Positions 8,997-17,680 of a stretch of 64,000 nucleotides of DNA are shown here, piece after piece (positions within the stretch are counted from its first letter, which is position 1; each line of letters begins with the position of its first letter). The stretch covers positions 4,588,001 to 4,652,000 of the forward strand of contig OZ244980.1 in NCBI GenBank assembly GCA_965223035.1. Reading direction: 5' to 3'. The position numbers and the translations under genes are program-made. The notes below the pieces were generated by a model. That model was not told the origin of the DNA. It searched no databases and was given only the letters and a program-made list of their open reading frames with translations. Origin of the DNA: CAMDPA01 sp965223035 (GTDB taxonomy: Bacteria; Pseudomonadota; Alphaproteobacteria; Rhizobiales; Hyphomicrobiaceae).

Positions 8997-10709
8997 ATCA
9001 CCGCGCGGACGCTTGACCTCGACTGGCGTCACCGATGCATCCCGTATCCAGGACATGATCAGGGGCTTATCGATCTTACCGTTGGTCATCAACGGCATCG
9101 GATCGAGCTCAAGCAGAAACTCGGGCATCTCGTATCTGGAGAGCCCGGCCTTGATCAAATGGCTTAACACGCCCATCGGCGGTCGCTCGCCGCGATAGTC
9201 CGGTCGGCACGTGATCACCAAACAGATGCGCTCGCCCAGTCGCGCGTCCGCCACCGGGACCACGGCCGCGCGGGCGACCTCGGGCGCCTGCATCGCGAGC
9301 CCCTCGATGCGCGCTGGATAGGCGTTGTGCCCACCGCGGATGATCACCTCCTTGCGACGCCCGGTGATCGTCAGATACCCGTGGTTGTCGAGGCGACCCA
9401 AGTCGCCGGTCAAAAACCAGCCGTGGGCGTTGAAACTGTCCTCGGTCGCCAGCTGATCATTGAAGTAGCCCAGCATCAAGCAGGCGCCGCGTCCGGCAAC
9501 GATGCCTTCAGTCCCCACTGGTCGTGCGATGTCGGGGTTGTCGGGATCAAAAATGCCGATCTCGTAGCCCTCACACGCGTGCCCGACGCTGCCGGCGATC
9601 AGCTCGGCCGGGTCTCCGGGCCGCGTGTACTGATGGGCGTTGTTCTCAGTCATGCCATAACCGCTTTGCGGCTCGATGCCGTAGGCCAACAGATCATGCA
9701 TCAGGTGGGGCGGCGAGGCGGCGCCAGATATGCGCATAGCCCGCAAGCGGCCGGGATTGCGGATCCCGCGGCGGCGCATCTCGCCCACCAGGTCGAGCGC
9801 ATGGGTCGGCACACCGACCAGGTAGCTGGTGTCCGTCTCGACCAGCCGATCGAGCACGCTGTGCCCGCGCGGCAGGTCGTGGATCACGAATTCGGCACCG
9901 GCGACCAACGCCGTCAGCAAAGCGCCGATGCCGAGATTGTGACAGAACGGGCTCATCGAGCACACGACGTCGCCCGCACCGATGTTCCAATCGCGGCTGA
10001 TCGCCCGCGCCGCAACGAGCAGCGTATTGTCAGAATGCATCACCGCCTTGGGACGCCCGGTCGAGCCGGACGTAAACGCCAAGTAGGATACCCGATCGGG
10101 GTCGCAGATGGGCGCCGGCAGGCTGCCTTCACCGCCGGTGTCGCCGATGATATCCGCGAACGGAGCACCAACCTGATGGCTCAATTCCGCCGCGGCCAGC
10201 CCAACCAAGCGGCACGGTGCGGCGAGCTCCGCCATCGCCGCCGCCAGATCGGCCTGATCGGCATCCGCGCCATAGCCGGTCTGGTGGAACAGCACCTGGG
10301 CCCGCATCTGTGCAACCATCCCGACAACATCGCGCACCGTGTGATTGCGATGCGGTGACGGCGAGCAGACCAATCCAGCGCGGGAGCAGGCCAATAACAA
10401 GACCACGGCCTCGACCCGATCCGGCATCCACCAGCTCACGCGCTGTCCGGGTTTCAACCCAAGCGCGGCAAACTGCGCTGCCAGCCGATCGACGGCCATC
10501 AAAAGAGCGTGCCACGTCAAGCGATGGGTGCGCGAGCGGACCGCGGCTGCGCAAGGGCGAATTGCGGCATGGGCGGCCGCGAGCTGGTAGATGGTGCTAT
10601 GTTGCCATAGGCCACGCCGGTAGAACTCCGCGGCCGCGCGTCCAGGCTGGAGGGATAAAATGGCAGGAGCCGGCGCCGGGCGTCCGCCCTCCCCCGGCGA
10701 CTGTTGCAT
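8994..10709 (-). CDS. AMP-dependent acyl-CoA synthetase (class I adenylate-forming ligase)
   Basis: 571 residues from the ATG at 10709. Adenylation motifs are in order: A3 phosphate loop FTSGSTGRPKAVMHS (about 210-224), A5 GYGMTENN, A7/A8 LTGDLGRLDNHGYL and GRRKEVIIRGGHNAYP, and A10 NGKIDKP with the catalytic lysine near the C-terminus. It should activate a carboxylic acid with ATP and transfer it to CoA. Overall look is closest to medium-chain or alicyclic/aromatic acid ligases, but the substrate is not readable. The start overlaps the stop of the upstream TPR gene as TGATG, which favours it over an in-frame ATG seven codons earlier. The stop lies in a repeat end. Confidence 0.9.
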   Translation of the reverse strand: MQQSPGEGGRPAPAPAILSLQPGRAAAEFYRRGLWQHSTIYQLAAAHAAIRPCAAAVRSRTHRLTWHALLMAVDRLAAQFAALGLKPGQRVSWWMPDRVEAVVLLLACSRAGLVCSPSPHRNHTVRDVVGMVAQMRAQVLFHQTGYGADADQADLAAAMAELAAPCRLVGLAAAELSHQVGAPFADIIGDTGGEGSLPAPICDPDRVSYLAFTSGSTGRPKAVMHSDNTLLVAARAISRDWNIGAGDVVCSMSPFCHNLGIGALLTALVAGAEFVIHDLPRGHSVLDRLVETDTSYLVGVPTHALDLVGEMRRRGIRNPGRLRAMRISGAASPPHLMHDLLAYGIEPQSGYGMTENNAHQYTRPGDPAELIAGSVGHACEGYEIGIFDPDNPDIARPVGTEGIVAGRGACLMLGYFNDQLATEDSFNAHGWFLTGDLGRLDNHGYLTITGRRKEVIIRGGHNAYPARIEGLAMQAPEVARAAVVPVADARLGERICLVITCRPDYRGERPPMGVLSHLIKAGLSRYEMPEFLLELDPMPLMTNGKIDKPLIMSWIRDASVTPVEVKRPRGD

Positions 10710-11359
10710 CAGGAGATGGCCTCGACACATTCCTCCGAGGGCGGCAGCGGGTCACAGCGCGGGCCCCGTTCAATGCAGACCTTCAAGGCGGCCAGCAGCT
10801 TACCCGAGACAACACCGTCGTTCGGCCCATCATAGAGCCGATGCATTTTGAGCCCGCACTGATAAAGCGTGACCATGCGCGCGCCTCCAAACATCATCGC
10901 GGCTTCATAATCGCGCATCGACTTGGAGGCGTCACCCAGCGATTGGTAGATGTGAGCGCGCGTATCGAGGGAATGCGGGCTCAACGGATCGAGCTGCAAG
11001 GACCGCTGAACATCCGGCATGCCCTGGGCGGCGCGACCCCATTTGAAATAGGCCCACGCCCGATTGTTGAGCGCGATCGCATAATCGGGAAACAGTCGGA
11101 TCGCCTGGTCATAATCGCGGATCGCCGTCTCGTACTCGCCGCGTAGCGAATAGGCGAGCGCGCGATTGGCATAGGCCGTGGCGCGGCGCGACTCAGTTAT
11201 GTCAGCCGATTCAATCAGCGCGGTGCAAGCCGCAACGCGGCGGGCGCTGCCCGGATGATCGCAGTCGTGCGCTGCCTCCGTCGCGCTGACGCTGACGGGG
11301 TCGGACAAGCTAACCGCGAGCGCGATGCCGGCGCAAAGCAAGACTGGAAGACGTCGCAT
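10709..11359 (-). CDS. exported TPR-repeat protein
   Basis: 216 residues from the ATG at 11359, which has AAGAGG nine bases upstream; an ATG three codons earlier abuts that site too closely. Residues 1-25 look like a signal peptide (RRLPVLLCAGIALAVSLS). The mature part has two to three TPR units, including YANRALAYSLRGEYETAIRDYDQAI and ALNNRAWAYFKWGRA, and several cysteines toward the end. It is translationally coupled to the acyl-CoA ligase, so the two products are made together. A periplasmic TPR protein coupled to a cytoplasmic ligase is unexpected, and no joint function is known to me. Confidence 0.85.
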   Translation of the reverse strand: MRRLPVLLCAGIALAVSLSDPVSVSATEAAHDCDHPGSARRVAACTALIESADITESRRATAYANRALAYSLRGEYETAIRDYDQAIRLFPDYAIALNNRAWAYFKWGRAAQGMPDVQRSLQLDPLSPHSLDTRAHIYQSLGDASKSMRDYEAAMMFGGARMVTLYQCGLKMHRLYDGPNDGVVSGKLLAALKVCIERGPRCDPLPPSEECVEAIS

Positions 11360-11408
11360 ATCATACATCCTCTTGGTCCCAATCGACCAACGGGTCGCAC
11401 CGTTGCCC

Positions 11409-11620
11409 AGATCATCGCGCCTTAAATCGGGATCGCAAAGCCGGTTCCGATTAAAGGCAGGTTGCTCTAGATCATGTCCGCCTTAGGCGGAAGCGCCTTG
11501 CCGACCCGCTCTCCCCGCTGGCCACCCAATGGCATGATGGTGTAGGCGGTAGCAGCGGGTTGGTTCCAGCTCACACCGCAACGCTCTAGATCATCATGCC
11601 TATAATTGGAACCGGCTTTA
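11409..11620. repeat. Chain of palindromic elements A-B-A(partial)
   Basis: A type A copy (11409-11470) ends in CTAG. It is followed by a type B copy (11467-11589: GTCCGCCTTAGGCGGA, CCGCTCTCCCCGC, GGCCACCC, ending CTCTAG). A truncated type A copy (11586-11620) follows, keeping only one arm (ATCATCATGCCTATAATTGG). Neighbouring copies share CTAG junctions, as if units had been added at CTAG. Confidence 0.88.
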
Positions 11621-11860
11621 GCACGACGCCATATCGCCAATCCGCATTACGCCAGTGTTGCCGACTTAAGATCGATCGTGACCCGCGCGCACTCCACCCA
11701 GTCCCGTTCTCACAGCCCGTTGGTTGGCAAAACCTTTAAATTGCGGCGAAAGTGGGTCGACACAGGAGCTGTCGGCGCGCAGCGCGACGACGCTTGCTCG
11801 GCTGGGGCTTGGCTGTGGGCCGACATTGCGCGTTGTTCCCAGGCCGGGTGCCATGACCGC
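11621..11860. other. Spacer downstream of adk
   Basis: 240 bp between the repeat chain and the end of adk. I see no gene and no clear terminator hairpin with a T-run. Confidence 0.5.
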
Positions 11861-12526
11861 CTAAACGAAGGAGGTCGGCAGGGCACGCACCACCGAGCCA
11901 ATCTGGGCGGACACCTCGTCGATTGATCCCATACCGTCGACCGAATGCAATTGCTGCTTGGCATAGTAAAAGCCGATCAGCGGCGCAGTTTCCCGATAAT
12001 AGGCCATCAATCGGGTCCTCACCGTCTCGGCGTTATCGTCCGGTCGACGCTTGAAGTCCGTCGATCCGCATTGATCACAAACGCCGTCCTTGGCCGGCTT
12101 TTTGTGCTGATCGTGATAGCCGGCGCCGCAGCTGGCGCAGGCGAAGCGGCCGGAGATCCGCTCCACCAAAATCTCATCATCGACCTTGAGCTCAATGACC
12201 GCATCAAGGCTGCGCTGCCCGGCCTTCAACATGCCCTCTAGCGCCGAGGCTTGGGCCAAAGTGCGCGGAAAGCCGTCGAGGATGAAGCCGTTGGCGCAAT
12301 CCGGCTGGCCGATACGGTCCTTGATGATCTGCACGACCACGTCGTCAGGCACCAATTCGCCGCGCGCCATGATCTCCTTGGCCTTGAGCCCCACCGGCGT
12401 GCCGGCGCTGACGGCGGCGCGCAGCATATCTCCGGTCGACAGCTGCACCAGTCCATGTTGGTCAGCCAATAACGCGGCCTGCGTACCTTTGCCCGCCCCG
12501 GGGGGGCCGAGTAGGATCAGGTTCAT
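11861..12526 (-). CDS. adk: adenylate kinase, zinc-binding LID type
   Basis: 221 residues. It interconverts ATP + AMP and 2 ADP. The P-loop GPPGAGKGTQA is at about 7-17, the AMP-binding region STGDMLRAA follows, and the motif GFPRTLAQ is present. The LID domain carries CASC and CDQC (four cysteines), which in long-form Adk bind zinc. It starts four bases inside the end of secY (ATGA overlap), so it is the last gene of the spc operon here. The usual following genes (rpsM, rpsK, rpoA, rplQ) do not come next. Confidence 0.97.
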   Translation of the reverse strand: MNLILLGPPGAGKGTQAALLADQHGLVQLSTGDMLRAAVSAGTPVGLKAKEIMARGELVPDDVVVQIIKDRIGQPDCANGFILDGFPRTLAQASALEGMLKAGQRSLDAVIELKVDDEILVERISGRFACASCGAGYHDQHKKPAKDGVCDQCGSTDFKRRPDDNAETVRTRLMAYYRETAPLIGFYYAKQQLHSVDGMGSIDEVSAQIGSVVRALPTSFV

Positions 12527-13878
12527 CTGCGCCCCCTGGGTGTTGCACCGCGCAGCTTGGCTTTCTTGATCAAGCCCTCGTACTGGTGCGCTAGCAGATG
12601 GCTCTGCACTTGGCTGACCGTATCCATCGTCACACTGACGGCGATCAGCAGTGATGTGCCGCCGAAGTAGAATGGCACCGCCCAATAAACGGTAAGCAGC
12701 TCCGGTAGAATACAAACAGCTGCCAAATAAAGCGCGCCGACCACTGTGATCCTGGTGAGCACGTAGTCGATATACTGTGCAGTCTGGGGACCCGGGCGAC
12801 GGTCTTGAATATAGCCACCGTATTTGCGCAAGTTGTCCGCGGTCTCCTGGGGGTTGAAAACCACCGCCGTGTAGAAGAACGCGAAGAAGATGATCATGCT
12901 CACGTAAAGCAGTATGTTGAGCGGCTGACCCCGTCCGAGCGCGGCAACGATCGAGTTGACCCACTCGGGTCCCGCTCCCGACGATAGGCCAGCCAGCGTG
13001 ACCGGCATCAACAACAGCGAGGACGCGAAGATCGGCGGGATCACGCCTGCTGAATTGAGTTTCAGGGGCAAATGCGACGATGAGCCCTGGTACATGCGAT
13101 TACCGACTTGACGCTTTGGATAAACGATCGGCAAGCGCCGCTGGGCCCGCTCCATGAACACGATGAACGCGACCGTCGCAATCATCATCACCAACAGCGC
13201 AACGATGACCATCGGCGACAGCGCTTGCGTCCGACCCATCTCGAACAATTGCATGATCGCGGTGGGCATGCCGGCCACGATGCCCGCGAAGATGATGAGG
13301 GACGCGCCGTTGCCGACCCCGCGCGCGGTGACCTGCTCGCCCAGCCACATCAGAAACATCGTCCCGCCCACCAGCGTGATCACGGTCGACAGCCGGAAGA
13401 ACCAACCGGGATCGATTACGACGGGCCCGACGGAGGACTGCGACGCCTCCAGGCTGACTGCAATGCCATAGGCTTGGAAAGTTGCGATCAACACCGTCAG
13501 GTAGCGGGTGTACTGGTTGATCTGCTTGCGGCCCTGCTCGCCTTCTTTTTTCAGCGCCGCGAGCCGCTTATCGGCCGAACTCATCAGCTGCATGATGATC
13601 GAGGCTGAGATGTAGGGCATGATGTTGAGCGCGAATATCGCCATCCGCTCAATCGCGCCACCGGCGAACACATTGAACATGCCGATGATGCCGCTGGACG
13701 CATTCTTGAAGGTCTCGGCGAATGCGGCGGGGTCGATGCCTGGGATCGGCACGAAGGTGCCAAACCGATAGACCAGCAGCGCGCCCAGCGTGAACCAAAT
13801 TCGCTTTTTGAGCTCCTCCGCTTTGCCCAGCGCGCTCAGATTGAGGTTAGCCGCGAGCTGCTCAGCTGCCGATGCCAT
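12523..13878 (-). CDS. secY: preprotein translocase subunit SecY
   Basis: 451 residues with about ten membrane helices. This is the channel core of the Sec translocase. The first helix region (LGALLVYRFGTFVPIPGID), the plug-side FNVFAGGAIERMAIFALNIMPYI, and the cytoplasmic loops FMERAQRRLPIVYPKRQVG (ribosome/SecA contact arginines) are all present. It ends with a four-base overlap with adk. A 477-bp gap separates it from rplO upstream, whereas these genes are normally nearly adjacent. Confidence 0.98.
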   Translation of the reverse strand: MASAAEQLAANLNLSALGKAEELKKRIWFTLGALLVYRFGTFVPIPGIDPAAFAETFKNASSGIIGMFNVFAGGAIERMAIFALNIMPYISASIIMQLMSSADKRLAALKKEGEQGRKQINQYTRYLTVLIATFQAYGIAVSLEASQSSVGPVVIDPGWFFRLSTVITLVGGTMFLMWLGEQVTARGVGNGASLIIFAGIVAGMPTAIMQLFEMGRTQALSPMVIVALLVMMIATVAFIVFMERAQRRLPIVYPKRQVGNRMYQGSSSHLPLKLNSAGVIPPIFASSLLLMPVTLAGLSSGAGPEWVNSIVAALGRGQPLNILLYVSMIIFFAFFYTAVVFNPQETADNLRKYGGYIQDRRPGPQTAQYIDYVLTRITVVGALYLAAVCILPELLTVYWAVPFYFGGTSLLIAVSVTMDTVSQVQSHLLAHQYEGLIKKAKLRGATPRGRR

Positions 13879-14355
13879 GTCGAGGTCTCCTCGCCATCGT
13901 TGGCGTGTGTTCCACCTTGAGACGCCGCCGCAATCTCACCGTCGATCGAAACCGCTTTCACGCGGCGGCCAGCTCCAGTCTTTTGGCCGCCGGTCCGTTG
14001 ACGGCCTGATCGGGACCTCCAACGCTCGCCCGATGGCCTCCCCGATGGCCTCGTTATGGCGCGCGATTGAGGACTTTGCCAGCAAAGGTCAATGTCGATC
14101 GCGCCTTCAATGTTCTCTGCTGGAGAACACATCACGCTTGCGATGCATCACCAAACAAGACCATCCTCATCGATTGTGGCCCAGGACCGCCTTGAGGACC
14201 GCCTTGAGGCCCGTTTTGTATCAAACACAACGTTGTACGAACATAGGTGCTGTTCGCTGTGTTGGCACCCCGGTTTCAACACGAGGCGTCGATATCCGGT
14301 GCAAGCCGGCCACAGCCGAACGTTCACGGCGGCAGCCACCGGCCGTCATGCCATA
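13879..14355. other. Unusually long rplO-secY spacer
   Basis: 477 bp with no recognisable gene on either strand. The small frames found here have no family character. A 12-bp direct repeat (AGGACCGCCTTG, twice near 14187-14211) is present. It may hold an extra promoter or processing site for secY-adk, which I cannot locate. Confidence 0.55.
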
Positions 14356-14886
14356 CTACTTCTTCGCCGCTTTCGTCTTTTTGTCAGCGGTCTTCTTCCG
14401 CTTGGCTTCGTCGGCAGGCAATAGCTTGCGCTCAATCAGGTCGATCGAGCCGCCAGCCCGCTCGACCGCGCCACGGGCCGACTTGCTGACATGATTGACG
14501 GTCAACTTGAGCGCCGACGTGAGCTCGCCGGTCCCCAGCACGCGCACGCCATGCTTGGGCCGCCGCACCACTCCGGCCGCCACCAGAGCAGCCACGTCAA
14601 CCGGCGCACCGGCGTCCAGCTTGCCCCGGTCGACGGCGCTCTGCAGCGCGCCAACATTGACCTCATTGAAGTCGCGCCGTCGGTACTGGTTGAAGCCGCG
14701 CTTGGGCAGCCGGCGGTGCAGCGGCATTTGGCCACCTTCGAAGCCGCCGATCGCGACTCCGGAACGGGCGGTTTGCCCTTTGCCGCCGCGACCGCCCGTT
14801 TTGCCGACGCCTGAGCCGATGCCACGGCCGATCCTGACCCGCCGCTTGCGGGCGCCGGCGTTATCGCTGATTTCATTAAGGCGCAT
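14356..14886 (-). CDS. rplO: 50S ribosomal protein L15
   Basis: 176 residues, slightly longer than the usual 145-160 because of a Lys/Ala-rich C-terminal tail (AKRKKTADKKTKAAKK). The N-terminal LNEISDNAGARKRRVRIGRG and the glycine-rich segment GVGKTGGRGGKGQTARSG are typical. L15 is a late-assembly large-subunit protein. It lies in the spc operon between rpmD and secY. Confidence 0.97.
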   Translation of the reverse strand: MRLNEISDNAGARKRRVRIGRGIGSGVGKTGGRGGKGQTARSGVAIGGFEGGQMPLHRRLPKRGFNQYRRRDFNEVNVGALQSAVDRGKLDAGAPVDVAALVAAGVVRRPKHGVRVLGTGELTSALKLTVNHVSKSARGAVERAGGSIDLIERKLLPADEAKRKKTADKKTKAAKK

Positions 14887-15033
14887 GGTGTTGGTCTACT
14901 TCCGCGTTATCTTGTCGTGGTTTGCGTACACAGGTCGACCAGAGGGCCGTGTCGTTGCTGCCGTGTCGTCGCGCTCGATGACCGCAATCGGTGATCCCGG
15001 ACGTGGCGCTCTTGGCGAGCGCCACAGATGTTG

Positions 15034-15237
15034 TCACGCCGCACTGTCGTCAAGGATGCGCACCAAGTGGCTCACTTTGCGAATCATGCCGCGCACCGCC
15101 GGTGTATCCTCCAGCGTCCTGCGACGATGCAGCTTGTTGAGACCCAGCCCGATCAGCGTCTGGGTTTGTCGCTCTGGTCGACGGATCGGGCTCGCGATCT
15201 GCTCGATCGTAATCGTCTTGCCGCTCGCTGCTGCCAT
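15034..15237 (-). CDS. rpmD: 50S ribosomal protein L30
   Basis: 67 residues from the ATG at 15237 (MAAASGKTITIEQIASPIRR). The second half, LNKLHRRRTLEDTPAVRGMI, is the conserved L30/L7 motif. An ATG two codons upstream (15243) is also possible, and AAGG lies at a workable distance from both. The gene sits between rpsE and rplO, as in other spc operons. Confidence 0.94.
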   Translation of the reverse strand: MAAASGKTITIEQIASPIRRPERQTQTLIGLGLNKLHRRRTLEDTPAVRGMIRKVSHLVRILDDSAA

Positions 15238-15290
15238 GTCCATTTGCCTTGTCTCGTTGCGCACCCCGCGCCGCCGGCGCCCGGGCCGGC

Positions 15291-15881
15291 CTAGGGTTGA
15301 GCCTCGGCCGCCTGTGCGGCCTCTGTTTCGGCCGCGCTATCGCGCCGCCGTGCGGCGATCTCGCCGTACTTCTTGCCGCGACGGGCCGCGACCGCACGCG
15401 GATTTTCCTGCGCCTTCAGCGCGTCGAACGTCGCGCGCACCACGTTATAGGGGTTGCTGGTGCCCATCGACTTGGCGACCACGTCCTGAACCCCCAGCAT
15501 CTCAAACACGGCGCGCATCGCACCACCGGCGATGATCCCGGTGCCGGGTGGCGCGGCGCGGATGATCACCTTGCCGGCGCCGTGCCGGCCGGTGGAATCA
15601 TGATGGATGGTTCGACCCTCGCGCAGTGGAACCCGAACGAGGCTGCGGCGCGCTGAGTCGGTGGCTTTGCGGATCGCCTCGGGCACCTCGCGCGCCTTGC
15701 CGTGGCCGAATGCGACGCGGCCTTTGAGATCGCCGACGACAACCAGCGCGGCAAAGCCAAAACGCTTGCCGCCCTTGACCACCTTGGCCACCCGGTTGAT
15801 GTGAACGAGCTTGTCAGAAAACTCGCTGTCGCGCTCTTCGCGGTCGCGACCGCGCTCTCGTCCAGGGGAACGTGCCACCAT
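15291..15881 (-). CDS. rpsE: 30S ribosomal protein S5
   Basis: 196 residues. The N-terminal double-stranded RNA-binding domain has LVHINRVAKVVKGGKRFGF and VVVGDLKGRVAFGHGKA. The C-terminal domain has GTGIIAGGAMRAVFEMLGV. S5 takes part in mRNA entry and decoding fidelity. GGAG directly precedes the ATG with short spacing. It follows rplR by eight bases. Confidence 0.97.
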   Translation of the reverse strand: MVARSPGRERGRDREERDSEFSDKLVHINRVAKVVKGGKRFGFAALVVVGDLKGRVAFGHGKAREVPEAIRKATDSARRSLVRVPLREGRTIHHDSTGRHGAGKVIIRAAPPGTGIIAGGAMRAVFEMLGVQDVVAKSMGTSNPYNVVRATFDALKAQENPRAVAARRGKKYGEIAARRRDSAAETEAAQAAEAQP

Positions 15882-15889
15882 CTTCTCCG

Positions 15890-16252
15890 TTAAAAGCTGA
15901 GCCCGCCTTCGCGGGCGGCATCGGCCAAAGCTTTCACTCGGCCATGATAAAGATAACGGCCGCGATCAAAAACGACCTTGGTCACACCGGCCTTGATCGC
16001 GCGATCCGCCAACAACTTGCCCACCGCAACCGCAGCTTCCTTGTTGGCGCCGGACTTGATGGTGCCCTTGAGCTCAACATCAAGCGTAGAGGCGGACACC
16101 AGCGTGTGCGCGGCCAGATCATCGATCACTTGGGCATACATGTTCTTGCCCGTGCGATGCACCGACAGTCGGGGGCGGCCGTTGGCCGCCTTCTTGATTT
16201 GCCGTCGCACCCGCTGTTTGCGACGCTGCTCTTGGCTTAACTCTGCCATCAC
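15890..16252 (-). CDS. rplR: 50S ribosomal protein L18
   Basis: 120 residues, the usual length. Motifs are RLSVHRTGKNMYAQVIDD and VVFDRGRYLYHGRVKALADAAREGGL. L18 binds 5S rRNA with L5 and L25. It lies between rplF and rpsE. Confidence 0.97.
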   Translation of the reverse strand: MMAELSQEQRRKQRVRRQIKKAANGRPRLSVHRTGKNMYAQVIDDLAAHTLVSASTLDVELKGTIKSGANKEAAVAVGKLLADRAIKAGVTKVVFDRGRYLYHGRVKALADAAREGGLSF

Positions 16253-16261
16253 CGGCCGTCC

Positions 16262-16804
16262 CTATTTCTTCTTGCCTTCCTTGCGGAAGATGTACTCGCC
16301 CTGATACCGGACACCTTTGCCTTGGTAGGGCTCAGGCTTGCGATAGGCGCGCAGCTCCGCAGCGACCTGGCCGACCAGTTGTTTGTCGATGCCTTCGACG
16401 GTCACCATGTCCTGCTTGGCGCCGCCAACCGTGACCTTCACCCCCGATGGGATCGGGTGAATGACGTCATGACTGTAGCCCAGCTGCATCTGCACCTTGT
16501 CCTGACCGACCAACGCCGCGCGGAAGCCGATGCCATGGATCTCCAGCACCTTCGAGTAGCCTTGGGTCACGCCGGTGACCATGTTTTCAACCATGGTCCG
16601 CGACATCCCCCACAACGCACGCGCTCGCTTGGTGTCCTCACGCATAGATATCGTCAGCGCACCATCGGACTGCTCGACTTGCAACAGGTCCGGCAAGGTG
16701 AAGGACAATTCGCCCTTCGGTCCCTTCACAGCGACCTCCTGTCCGGCCAGCGTCGCCGTCACGTTGGCCGGCACTGAAACCGGTTGCTTACCGATACGAG
16801 ACAT
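16262..16804 (-). CDS. rplF: 50S ribosomal protein L6
   Basis: 180 residues: MSRIGKQPVSVPANV start, central RALWGMSRTMVENMVTGVTQG, and the C-terminal signature PEPYQGKGVRYQGE. It sits near the sarcin-ricin region and the elongation-factor site. A 98-bp spacer separates it from rpsH, longer than most gaps in this operon. Confidence 0.97.
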   Translation of the reverse strand: MSRIGKQPVSVPANVTATLAGQEVAVKGPKGELSFTLPDLLQVEQSDGALTISMREDTKRARALWGMSRTMVENMVTGVTQGYSKVLEIHGIGFRAALVGQDKVQMQLGYSHDVIHPIPSGVKVTVGGAKQDMVTVEGIDKQLVGQVAAELRAYRKPEPYQGKGVRYQGEYIFRKEGKKK

Positions 16805-16902
16805 CGCTTCACTTCCCTATCCAGTTGGCCGACCGGTCGGTGATCCAGCGCAGGTCGCGCCCAATCCCAGCCGACATCATCGCCGCCCATCCCGAGCAGC
16901 GC

Positions 16903-17301
16903 CTAGAACACGTTGCACAGCACCTCGCCACCCACATTCTCCTCGCGCGCGCGCCAATCCGCCATCACGCCCTTCGACGTCGACAGGATGGCGACGCCCA
17001 AGCCGTTGGCGACCGCGCGCACGTCGCGGACCGGGGTGTACACGCGTCGGCCCGGCGTGGAGACCCGCGCGATCTCGCGAATGGCAGGCAGTCCGTTGGC
17101 ATACTTGAGCTCGATGTCGAGCTCGGCATGGCCATCGCTCTTTTCCACCCGTGTGTAGCCGCGTATGAAACCTTCCTCGGCCAGCACATCCAGAACGTTT
17201 TGGCGTAAGTTCGAGGCCGGGCTCAGGACGCGAGCACGACGGCGCATTTGCGCGTTGCGGATGCGCGTGAGCATGTCGCCCAATGGATCATTGATCGCCA
17301 T
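16903..17301 (-). CDS. rpsH: 30S ribosomal protein S8
   Basis: 132 residues. DPLGDMLTRIRNAQMRR at the start and STSKGVMADWRAREENVGGEVLCNVF at the end match S8. It binds helix 21 of 16S rRNA and in other bacteria represses the spc operon by binding the rplE leader region. Whether that holds here cannot be seen. It is 15 bp from rpsN. Confidence 0.97.
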   Translation of the reverse strand: MAINDPLGDMLTRIRNAQMRRRARVLSPASNLRQNVLDVLAEEGFIRGYTRVEKSDGHAELDIELKYANGLPAIREIARVSTPGRRVYTPVRDVRAVANGLGVAILSTSKGVMADWRAREENVGGEVLCNVF

Positions 17302-17316
17302 CTACAAGGGCCCTCC

Positions 17317-17622
17317 CTACCAGCTCGACTTGACCATGCCGGGGATCATTCCTTGGCTCGCCAGTTCGCGCAGCTGATTGCGGCACAACTTCAATTTTCG
17401 GTAATAGCCGCGTGGCCGACCGGTCATTTCGCAGCGGTTGCGGATGCGCACCTTAGACGAGTTACGCGGCAGCTCGGCGAGCTTGATCTGAGCCTCAAAA
17501 CGTTCGTCCATCGCCTTGGAACGATCCTGAGCGATCGCCTTCAGCGCCTCGCGCTTGTCTTTGAAGCGGTTGACCAACGCACGCCGGCGCTGGTTCATCT
17601 CTTTTTTGCCTGTCTTGGCCAT
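17317..17622 (-). CDS. rpsN: 30S ribosomal protein S14
   Basis: 101 residues of the long, zinc-free S14 type: MAKTGKKEMNQRRR, then RNRCEMTGRPRGYYRKLKLCRN. The ATG at 17622 has AGGAG six bases upstream. The frame stays open for eight more codons but lacks such a site there. It lies between rplE and rpsH. Confidence 0.97.
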   Translation of the reverse strand: MAKTGKKEMNQRRRALVNRFKDKREALKAIAQDRSKAMDERFEAQIKLAELPRNSSKVRIRNRCEMTGRPRGYYRKLKLCRNQLRELASQGMIPGMVKSSW

Positions 17623-17680
17623 CGTGGTCTCCTGAAACCTTGGCACGGACCAGCCGTCGCAGCGTGCCGAGGCCTACGCA

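Noticed and set aside
11409..11620. Small genes inside the repeat chains
   Set aside because: The sequence is explained by palindromic arms that recur elsewhere; no open frame with protein character.
13790..14494. 234-residue open frame crossing the secY-rplO gap
   Set aside because: Overlaps both ribosomal-operon genes in antisense and has no protein-like composition or ribosome site.
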